Below, in pieces: positions 6,622 to 12,439 of a DNA stretch of 16,527 nt (its first letter is position 1; each line of letters opens with the position of its first letter). Source of the stretch: Christensenella sp. UBA4379 (GTDB lineage Bacteria; Bacillota; Clostridia; Christensenellales; Aristaeellaceae); contig DGRV01000079.1 in the NCBI GenBank assembly GCA_002391225.1, positions 12,723 through 29,249 on the forward strand. The letters run 5' to 3'. Made by a program: the position numbers and the translations under genes. The notes under the pieces were generated by a model. It was not told where the DNA came from, ran no database searches, and saw only the letters and a program-made list of their open reading frames with translations.

Positions 6622-7536
6622 TTAGTACCAGTCGTGCTTCTCGTTCCGGTCCAAGCTTCGGATTTCTTCCATCTCCTCGTCCGTCAGGTGAAAACCGAAC
6701 AGATCGAGGTTCTCCCGGATGTGCTCCGGATTGGAGGACCCCGGGATCACCACGATCCCCCGCTGCAGATCCCAGCACAGGATGACCTGGGCGGAGGAAA
6801 CCCCGTGGCGCTCCGCGATCCGCCGGATCACCTCGTTGTTCAGAAGCTCGGCGGTATACCCTCTGCCGCCCAGGGGATACCAGCACTGGACGACGATCCC
6901 CTGGCTCTGGATAAAGGGAACCACATCCTGCTCCTGATAGTACGGGTGAATCTCGTTCTGGACCAGGGCCGGGCAGATTTTTACCTGCGGCAGAAATTCG
7001 GTCAGCTCCTCCACATACCAGTTGGACAGGCCCAGGGAGCGGATCTTCCCCTGCGCCGCATAGGCTTCCATCGCCCGGTAGGCCTGGACGTCCCCCGCCC
7101 CGGGATGGTGGAGGAGCATCATGTCGATATACCCCAGGTTGAGCTTTTCCAGCGCCATGTCAATGGCCGCTTCCGGATGGCCGAACTGGTTCGGATAGAT
7201 CTTGGTGATCACGAAGATTTCCTCCCGGGGGATGCCGTATTCCGCCATCGCCTGCCGGACGCCTTCGCCCACCGCCTCTTCGTTGCCGTACATGTAGGCC
7301 GTGTCGATCAGCCTGCCGCCTCCGGCCAGGAGGGCCTTGACAGACTGAACGCAGGTATCATGGTCCAGCGCATAGGTGCCCAGGCCCAGGATGGGCATGG
7401 AATATCCGCTGTTCAGCAGGACAGTTTTCGACTGAAAATCAAACTGCCCCACTTCCCGCTCCTTCTGTTCCGCGCCGGCCGGCAGCAGCAAAAGAAGCAG
7501 TCCCACTGTCAAAAGCGCACAGATCCATCGTTTCAT
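6622..7536 (-). CDS. Aldo/keto reductase with an N-terminal Sec signal peptide
   Basis: A 304-residue protein whose first 22 residues (MKRWICALLTVGLLLLLLPA then GA) form a typical Sec signal peptide with an AGA/EQ cut; no twin arginine and no lipobox. The rest is a complete NAD(P)H-dependent aldo/keto reductase of the 2,5-diketo-gluconate reductase type: MPILGLGTY, LIDTAYMYGNE with Asp78 and Tyr83, ITKIYP with Lys112, and LLHHPG with His143 make the catalytic tetrad, and IPGSSNPEHIREN is the NADP-binding region. The start ATG has AGGAGG six bases upstream. The reductase itself is ordinary, the export signal is not, since pyridine nucleotides are not expected outside. It is divergent from the SPFH gene and has its own promoter. 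Confidence 0.92.
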   Translation of the reverse strand: MKRWICALLTVGLLLLLLPAGAEQKEREVGQFDFQSKTVLLNSGYSMPILGLGTYALDHDTCVQSVKALLAGGGRLIDTAYMYGNEEAVGEGVRQAMAEYGIPREEIFVITKIYPNQFGHPEAAIDMALEKLNLGYIDMMLLHHPGAGDVQAYRAMEAYAAQGKIRSLGLSNWYVEELTEFLPQVKICPALVQNEIHPYYQEQDVVPFIQSQGIVVQCWYPLGGRGYTAELLNNEVIRRIAERHGVSSAQVILCWDLQRGIVVIPGSSNPEHIRENLDLFGFHLTDEEMEEIRSLDRNEKHDWY

Positions 7537-7595
7537 GCCGTCCTCCTGCCGCCGGAGCGGTGCCCGCGTTTTCCGGCCCGTTGATTTCTATATGG

Positions 7596-7624
7596 AGTAT
7601 AGCATTTCCCCCGCCTCTCCGCAA
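7596..7624 (-). promoter_or_regulatory. Promoter of the exported aldo/keto reductase gene
   Basis: TTGCGG (7619-7624), 17 bp and TATACT (7596-7601) on the minus strand, with an extended TGC before the -10. Transcription would start near 7589, giving a leader of about 53 bases. Confidence 0.78.
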
Positions 7625-7718
7625 CGGTGATTCTGCCGCTTTCCCCTTTCAATCAGACGGCCCGCGCCGAAAACGAAAGCGTCCGGTAAAACCGGCTTTG
7701 CCGCCTGCCCGATCTGTG

Positions 7719-7860
7719 AATATTTAACATTTATTTAATATTTATATATAAAATATGTGTATTTAATTTCTTCTTATTACCATAATATATATTTATTTCT
7801 CGGCTGTCTCTATATTTAATATTATTGTAATAATTTTGTAACTTTATATTAACAAACGAT
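7719..7860. other. AT-rich island in the divergent intergenic region
   Basis: The 526-bp gap between the two divergent genes holds no gene I can support. About 140 bases in its middle are almost pure A+T (runs such as TTTATATATAAAATATG and ATAATATATATTTATTT), in sharp contrast to the G+C-rich surroundings. It has no terminator and no DnaA-box cluster. A bent or nucleoid-protein-bound control region or the remnant of an insertion are possible readings. A small hairpin CCGGT-AAA-ACCGG lies just to its left. Confidence 0.6.
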
Positions 7861-7862
7861 CG

Positions 7863-7876
7863 ATTTTGGCCAAAAT
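7863..7876. promoter_or_regulatory. Perfect 14-bp palindrome ATTTTGGCCAAAAT
   Basis: The site lies at the right edge of the AT-rich island, about 105 bp upstream of the predicted SPFH transcription start. It is a two-fold symmetric site without spacer, a form common for dimeric regulators. No regulator in this window can be tied to it. Confidence 0.4.
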
Positions 7877-7943
7877 ATGGGCGTTTTTCCGCTTTCCGGC
7901 AGGTCCTTTGCAAGTCAGAGCTCTGTCCCGACCGACCGGACAC

Positions 7944-7972
7944 TTGCGAAAACGCCGGGTTTTCGCTATACT
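7944..7972 (+). promoter_or_regulatory. Promoter of the SPFH gene with an operator-like palindrome in its spacer
   Basis: TTGCGA (7944-7949), 17 bp and TATACT (7967-7972). The sequence 7946-7966 is a perfect inverted repeat, GCGAAAAC-N5-GTTTTCGC, that begins inside the -35 and ends one base before the -10. A protein bound there would occlude RNA polymerase, so this is a strong candidate repressor site. The transcript would start near 7979 with a leader of about 84 bases. Confidence 0.78.
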
Positions 7973-8062
7973 GTACTCGTTCCCCAGGGGGCGCGCGATC
8001 CCATAGCGGGAACTGTCGCACCGTTTCACCGATACAGACGAAACCAAAGGGAGGTTGCTTCC

Positions 8063-8941
8063 ATGAAACTCAATAAAACCCTGATCATCGTGATCGCGGC
8101 CGTGGTCCTGTGCGTCCTGCTCTACATGACCTGCACCGCCCAGGTGCCCACCGGCTATACCGGCATCGTCACCACCTTCGGACGGGTGGAGAGCCACACC
8201 CTGGACGCGGGCTTCCATGTCAAGTCCCCCTTCCAGAACGTCGTGCTGATGGACAACCGCGAGCAGAAAACATCCTTTAAGACTCAGTCCTTCTCCAGCG
8301 ACATTCAGCAGGTGGACATCGACGGGTCCATCAACTTCTCCATCAACAAATCCACGGCCATGAACCTGTACCGGGAAGTGGGCACTTCCTACTTCAGCAC
8401 CCTGGTGATGCCGCGGCTGCTGGAAAACACCAAGGCCGTTTTCTCCAAATACACGGCGGAAAACCTGGTGGCCGCCCGGGAAACCCTGTCCAAGACGATC
8501 CGGGAGCAGCTGGCCTCCGAGATGGAGCGCTACGGCATCAACATCATCTCCGTGAGCATTGAAAACATCGACTTTACCGACAGCTTCACCGACGCCGTAG
8601 AGCAGAAGCAGGTCGCCGCCCAGAAAAAGCTCCAGGCGGAAATCGAACAGGAGCAGAAGACCATGGAAACCCAGCAGCAGGCCGAGCGCCAGCGCATCAC
8701 CGCCGAAGCCCAGGCCGCCGTCAAGAAGATTGAAGCGGACGCCGCCGCCTACGCCACCCGCGTGCAGGCCGAGGCCGAGGCGGAAGCCAACCAGAAGATC
8801 GCCGCTTCCCTGACGGATACCCTGATCCGCTGGCAGCAGGCCGGCCGCTGGGACGGCAAGCTCCCCACCTTCATGAGCGGAGAAGGCGCCTCCACCCTCC
8901 CGATCCTGGACCTGACCAGCACCCAGGAAGCCGCGCAATAA
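8063..8941 (+). CDS. SPFH/band-7 (prohibitin-type) membrane-anchored protein
   Basis: A 292-residue protein with one N-terminal membrane span (about residues 6-23), an SPFH domain at about 27-180 beginning QVPTGYTGIVTTFGRVESHTLDAGFHVKSP, and an Ala/Glu/Gln-rich coiled coil at about 178-250 (QKQVAAQKKLQAEIEQEQKT and on). This is the prohibitin/HflK-like layout; such proteins oligomerise on the membrane and scaffold proteases or microdomains. The start ATG is eight bases from GGGAGG; upstream codons in frame lie within the promoter region. A monocistronic unit: own promoter with an embedded palindrome, own terminator. Only gene of the window's main body on the plus strand. No partner such as NfeD is adjacent. 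Confidence 0.92.
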   Translation: MKLNKTLIIVIAAVVLCVLLYMTCTAQVPTGYTGIVTTFGRVESHTLDAGFHVKSPFQNVVLMDNREQKTSFKTQSFSSDIQQVDIDGSINFSINKSTAMNLYREVGTSYFSTLVMPRLLENTKAVFSKYTAENLVAARETLSKTIREQLASEMERYGINIISVSIENIDFTDSFTDAVEQKQVAAQKKLQAEIEQEQKTMETQQQAERQRITAEAQAAVKKIEADAAAYATRVQAEAEAEANQKIAASLTDTLIRWQQAGRWDGKLPTFMSGEGASTLPILDLTSTQEAAQ

Positions 8942-8987
8942 ATTCCAAAAACACCAAACTCCAAAAAGCTCTTACCAAAAACAAACG

Positions 8988-9022
8988 CTGCCCGGCAGGC
9001 TGACCCCCGCCGGGCAGTTTTT
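8988..9022 (+). terminator. Intrinsic terminator of the SPFH gene, probably bidirectional
   Basis: A 9-bp perfect stem CTGCCCGGC/GCCGGGCAG (8988-8996, 9009-9017) is followed by five T residues. On the minus strand the same stem is followed by a T-rich but interrupted stretch, so it may also stop transcripts from the convergent FMN-binding/rhodanese gene. Confidence 0.92.
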
Positions 9023-9058
9023 AATATGATTATTCCGTGAAAATGGAGGAGACAAATT

Positions 9059-9086
9059 CAAATCTCAACTCTCCACTCTTCACTCT
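9059..9086. repeat. Degenerate 7-bp tandem repeat, four units
   Basis: On the plus strand the units are CAAATCT, CAACTCT, CCACTCT and TCACTCT, consensus cmACTCT. On the minus strand it is a purine-rich AGAGTGG-type tract. It is separated by nine bases from a second heptamer tract with a different unit. Confidence 0.6.
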
Positions 9087-9095
9087 GACAAAAAC

Positions 9096-9130
9096 CTCCT
9101 ACTTCCTACCTCCTACCTCCTACCTTCTAC
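9096..9130. repeat. 7-bp tandem repeat, five units
   Basis: Plus-strand units CTCCTAC, TTCCTAC, CTCCTAC, CTCCTAC, CTTCTAC, then CTTTTTT at the gene end. The tract lies immediately beyond the stop codon of the FMN-binding/rhodanese gene (9137), in its 3' untranslated region. Strand asymmetry is strong, pyrimidines on plus and purines on minus. Confidence 0.75.
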
Positions 9131-9136
9131 CTTTTT

Positions 9137-10474
9137 TCAGGGCGCAATCCTCGTCAGCCCCTCGAAGCTGTAGGTCGCTGTGACGGTGATTTCAGCGGTG
9201 TCGGTCACGATGTCGCGGTATTCAGCGCTGGCATACTGGGCCATGCCGCCCACGTTGTACACCTTGCTCATATCCCAGCCGCGGGCCTTGAGCAGGTTCA
9301 TCAGTTGGCTGACGCGGCCGCCGCTCTGGCACATGAGGAAGATGGTCTTATTCTGGGGGAACAGGGCCGCCAGGATCTCGTCAGACTCCTGATAGACCGG
9401 CACCGGATCGGTGGGCGTTCCGCCGTAGAGCTGGGGCAGGGAAGCGTCGGTGTGGGCGTTGGCGTTGAAGATCAGGGCGAAGTACGGGATGCACTCGAAG
9501 TTGCGCAGATGTTTCTTGGCGTAATCGGAGTAATCGCGCAGGTCGATGTACATGACGTCCGTGCGGCCCAGGTACTGGCGCAGGTTGGTGTTGTTGATTG
9601 CCGAGCAGGTCGGGCCGAAATTGCCTTCCTCGCAAGGGGTTTCCACGGTGTCGTCCTTGTTGGCCTTGTAGGTCTTCGTGGTGTCCACTGGGTCGGGCAG
9701 GGCGGCTTCTTCCGCGCTGGCCGCGGCGGCGGCGGTGGCTTCGGCAGCCTGGCGCTTGTCCTCGAACACCTCGCGGAGGGCAGCGGCCTTTTCATCGCCG
9801 TCGAAGAAGGAATCCATCGCGTGATAGCGGAACATGGCCTGCAGCATACGGAGCACATTGTTGGCGGACACGGTGGCGCCGGTCCAAGCATCGACGGTCA
9901 GGGCTTCGCGGCCTTCGCCGGCGGCAAAGTCAGCCGCGTCGATGTCGTCGATCGTGCCCAGGGGCATGATCTGGCCACAGGTCTTGCCGGTGTAGAAGGG
10001 GATCCATTCTTCCTTGAACACATCATAGGTACGGGTCGGCGCGGTGGGCGGCGGGTTGCTGTCGCCCCAGAAGCCGCCCATATAATGGCCGGTGGAATCC
10101 TGGTCAAAGGACAGGGTGCGCACGGCAGAATCCTCGATCTTGCCGCTGGAAGGCAGGGTCAGCTCCACGTACGCGGTGGTCCAGAGGTTCAGGTCCGCCG
10201 AGCGGCAGGTGCAGGAAATGAAGGTCACCTGGTACTTGACGTAGCTGCGCGCCACGTACTTGAAGGGAACGAAGGCGTAGAACAAGTCTTCATCCTTCGG
10301 TCCGTCGATGTGGTCGAACGGGATCACCGCGACCGGGTTGGCCTTGCTGCCCTCCCCCAGCTTGGCGGAGGTATTCAGATAGTTGTTGACCTCCCCCAGG
10401 GACAGTTCGCTCGCGTAGGCCACGGAGCACAGCAGCATGGCAGCCAGACAGAAAGCAATCAATTTCTTAAACAC
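9137..10474 (-). CDS. Exported FMN-binding domain/rhodanese domain fusion protein
   Basis: A 445-residue protein with a Sec signal peptide (MFKKLIAFCLAAMLLCSVAY followed by AS/EL). Its N-terminal half ends in TVDAWTGATVSANNVLRMLQ; the TGAT at 198-201 matches the flavin attachment motif of FMN_bind proteins such as RnfG/NqrC, with Thr201 as acceptor, and FWGDSN...YDVFKEEWIPF before it fits extracytosolic members. After an Ala-rich linker (about 242-260) comes a rhodanese domain at about 305-420: YIDLRDYSDYAKKH, the active loop CQSGGRV with Cys382, and VYNVGGMAQY. Extra cysteines are at 88, 90, 166, 281 and 290. The GTG start has GGAGGG six bases upstream. It would act outside the membrane in flavin- and sulfur-dependent redox chemistry; flavinylation needs an ApbE enzyme not seen here. 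Its promoter carries a Crp-type site. Confidence 0.85.
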   Translation of the reverse strand: MFKKLIAFCLAAMLLCSVAYASELSLGEVNNYLNTSAKLGEGSKANPVAVIPFDHIDGPKDEDLFYAFVPFKYVARSYVKYQVTFISCTCRSADLNLWTTAYVELTLPSSGKIEDSAVRTLSFDQDSTGHYMGGFWGDSNPPPTAPTRTYDVFKEEWIPFYTGKTCGQIMPLGTIDDIDAADFAAGEGREALTVDAWTGATVSANNVLRMLQAMFRYHAMDSFFDGDEKAAALREVFEDKRQAAEATAAAAASAEEAALPDPVDTTKTYKANKDDTVETPCEEGNFGPTCSAINNTNLRQYLGRTDVMYIDLRDYSDYAKKHLRNFECIPYFALIFNANAHTDASLPQLYGGTPTDPVPVYQESDEILAALFPQNKTIFLMCQSGGRVSQLMNLLKARGWDMSKVYNVGGMAQYASAEYRDIVTDTAEITVTATYSFEGLTRIAP

Positions 10475-10504
10475 GGAAAGCCCTCCTTTGTATATGATGG
10501 ACAT

Positions 10505-10546
10505 ATTATAACCAAATCGGAGCTGTTGATTCCGTGACCGGGTCAC
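10505..10546 (-). promoter_or_regulatory. Crp/Fnr-dependent promoter (class II layout)
   Basis: On the minus strand TATAAT (10505-10510) has no recognisable -35 at the right distance. Instead the perfect palindrome GTGACC-C-GGTCAC (10534-10546) is centred 30 bases upstream of the -10, about -42 from the start, where Crp and Fnr activate class II promoters. The half-site GTGA is the one read by Crp-type recognition helices, and the neighbouring regulator keeps those contact residues. The site directly abuts the terminator of the regulator gene. Confidence 0.75.
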
Positions 10547-10574
10547 AAAAAACAGGCAGCAAAAGCCGCCTGTT
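10547..10574 (-). terminator. Intrinsic terminator after the Crp/Fnr regulator gene
   Basis: A 10-bp stem with one G-U pair (arms 10565-10574 and 10551-10560, four-base loop) is followed on the minus strand by a run of T (10547-10552). It ends the peptidase-aldo/keto reductase-regulator operon 20 bp after the last stop codon. Confidence 0.9.
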
Positions 10575-10593
10575 CGATTTATGAGATCCTTTT

Positions 10594-11256
10594 TCAATGC
10601 TCCGAAAGCTTCTCCAGCCTTTCCCGGTCGCGCAGGACGATCCGGCCGCGGCCGTACTCGATCAGCCCTTCCTCGTCGAAGCGCTTGAGCATCCGGGCCA
10701 CGACCTCCCGGGCGGAGTTGACCCGGGCCGCCATTTCCCCCTGCGTCATGCGGATCTGCCCGTCCGGGGAGACCTCCGCTTCCTTAAGGAGGAAGGAAGC
10801 CAGGCGCTGGTCGAAAGGGGCGAAGATGATTTCCTGCAGCACGGCGGTCACGTCGGAAAAGCGGTTGGCGGCCAGCTCGTAGGCAAAGCAGCGCACGTGG
10901 ACGTTTTCCTCCGTCAGCGCAGCGACGGCCCTGGAGGGGATCAGGAGGATCTCCGTTTCCCGGACCGCCGCCAGATGGGTTTCAAAGCGGATCTGGGAAA
11001 GGGCGCAGGAGGCCGAAAGGACGCCGGTGTCCCCGTCCCGCAGGCGGAACAGGGTAATTTCCCTCCCCTCCCGGGAAAGAATGTACGCCCGAAGCTCACC
11101 GTCAAGGACGTGCACCATGCCCAGACAGGCGTCCGCCGTTCCAAACAGTTGACTGCCCGCGGGGAAGCGCTTCACCTGCGCTTCCCTCTCCAGCAGCCGC
11201 CGTTCCTTTTCCTCCAGGTGTTCCCAGAACGGCAGCCTTTTCAGAGTTTCTTCCAT
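10594..11256 (-). CDS. Crp/Fnr-family transcriptional regulator
   Basis: A 220-residue protein of normal family length. A cNMP-binding-type beta-roll covers about 12-115 (FPAGSQLFGTADACLGMVHV, GELRAYILSREGREITLFRL), then a dimerisation helix and a winged helix at about 150-215. The recognition helix NSAREVVARMLKRF keeps Arg183, Glu184 and Arg188 in the RExxxR spacing with which Crp reads GTGA. It lacks the N-terminal cysteine cluster of Fnr, but has Cys84 in SASCALSQIRF as is common in clostridial members; effector unknown. I prefer the ATG at 11256 with GGAGGG eight bases upstream; an ATG at 11286 overlapping the upstream stop (ATGA) would add ten residues. It probably activates the adjacent FMN-binding/rhodanese gene. 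Confidence 0.9.
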   Translation of the reverse strand: MEETLKRLPFWEHLEEKERRLLEREAQVKRFPAGSQLFGTADACLGMVHVLDGELRAYILSREGREITLFRLRDGDTGVLSASCALSQIRFETHLAAVRETEILLIPSRAVAALTEENVHVRCFAYELAANRFSDVTAVLQEIIFAPFDQRLASFLLKEAEVSPDGQIRMTQGEMAARVNSAREVVARMLKRFDEEGLIEYGRGRIVLRDRERLEKLSEH

Positions 11257-11282
11257 CCGCTGCTCCCTCCGCTCCTGAGCGG

Positions 11283-12407
11283 TCATTTTTCCAGCTGGGC
11301 CCTGCAATCTTCCAGCAGGGAGATGATGGGCAGGTGCTGGGGGCAGATGCCCTCGCACTGGCCGCAGGCGATACAGTCGCTGGCCTTGCCCTTGTCCTGG
11401 GTGACGATGCCGTACTCCCGGAGGGTACGGAATTCCGGGCTGCCCTTGCGGCGGTTGATCACGTTGAAGATCTCGGGGATGGGGATGTTCATCGGGCAGC
11501 CGTCCGTGCAGTAATGGCAGGCGGTGCAGGGAATGGAGCGGTCGGCGTTCAGGGCCGCCTGGGCCAGGCGGATAACCTCCAGTTCCCGGGCGCTCATCGG
11601 CAGGTCCCGGATGGAGCGCAGGTTGTCCTCCATCTGGCTCAGGTCGCTCATGCCGCTGAGCACGGCCAGAATGTTGTCCAGGCTGGCGGCGTAGCGCAGG
11701 GCCCAGCTGGCGCAGGAGCGGCTGCTGTCTTCCTTCTCAAAGATGTCTTTGACCTCCCGGATCGGGTTGGCCAGCACGCCGCCCTTGACCGGCTCCATGA
11801 TGACGACGGGCTTCCCGCGCTCCCTGCAGATTTCCCAGTTGACGCGGGACGCCACGCCCGGATTCTCCCAGTCGGCGTAGTTGATCTGCAGCTGGACGAA
11901 TTCCGCGTCCGGGTGCTTGTCCAGCAGCTCGCGCAGCAGCTCCGGATCGGCGTGGAAGGAAAAGCCCCAGTGACGGATCAGGCCTTTGGCCTTCTGCTCC
12001 TTCACAAAGTCCCACAGGCCGTATTGATCGTAGAGCGCCACGTTGGAGCGCTGGATGGCGTGCAGGAGGTAATAATCGATGTACCCCGCCCCGGTGCGCT
12101 CCAGGCTGGTGAAAAATTCCTGCTTGGCGTCCTGCTCCCCGCCGACGCCGCTGGCCCCGGCATGGAGCTTGGTGGCGATGGTATAGGCCTGACGGGGATA
12201 GCGGTCCGCCACGGCGGCACGGAACGCCGCCTCGCTGGCGCCCTTGTCGTACACATAGGCCGTGTCAAAATACGTGCCGCCGGCGGCCAGAAAACGGTCC
12301 GCCATCTCGCACACCTGGGGAATGTCGATGCTCCCGTCCGAAAGCTTGGGCAGACGCATCAGGCCGAAGCCCAGACGGAAGGGATTGCTTTTGATCAGTT
12401 CGTCCAT
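11283..12407 (-). CDS. Aldo/keto reductase with C-terminal 4Fe-4S dicluster domain
   Basis: A 374-residue cytoplasmic oxidoreductase. The TIM-barrel part has the tetrad Asp48 and Tyr53 (FDTAYVYDKG), Lys80 (ATKLHA) and His116 (YLLHAI). A C-terminal ferredoxin-like region holds two CxxCxxCxxxCP clusters: Cys294/297/300/304 (CTACHYCTDGCP) and Cys345/348/351/355 (CIACGQCEGICP). This fusion is frequent in strict anaerobes, where the clusters may pass electrons between ferredoxin and NAD(P); the substrate is unknown. The ATG has AGGAGG eight bases upstream. It follows the M3 peptidase gene by 32 bp and overlaps or closely precedes the Crp/Fnr gene, so all three are probably co-transcribed. Confidence 0.93.
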   Translation of the reverse strand: MDELIKSNPFRLGFGLMRLPKLSDGSIDIPQVCEMADRFLAAGGTYFDTAYVYDKGASEAAFRAAVADRYPRQAYTIATKLHAGASGVGGEQDAKQEFFTSLERTGAGYIDYYLLHAIQRSNVALYDQYGLWDFVKEQKAKGLIRHWGFSFHADPELLRELLDKHPDAEFVQLQINYADWENPGVASRVNWEICRERGKPVVIMEPVKGGVLANPIREVKDIFEKEDSSRSCASWALRYAASLDNILAVLSGMSDLSQMEDNLRSIRDLPMSARELEVIRLAQAALNADRSIPCTACHYCTDGCPMNIPIPEIFNVINRRKGSPEFRTLREYGIVTQDKGKASDCIACGQCEGICPQHLPIISLLEDCRAQLEK

Positions 12408-12439
12408 GCGTTTTTCCTCCTTACGATGCCTTCTGTTTC

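Noticed and set aside
7650..7710. Hairpin CCGGT-AAA-ACCGG as a terminator
   Set aside because: The T-tract is missing on both strands, and the region lies between divergent genes where no terminator is needed.
9059..9130. CRISPR array
   Set aside because: Units are 7 bp, directly adjacent and degenerate, without unique spacers; no cas genes are present.
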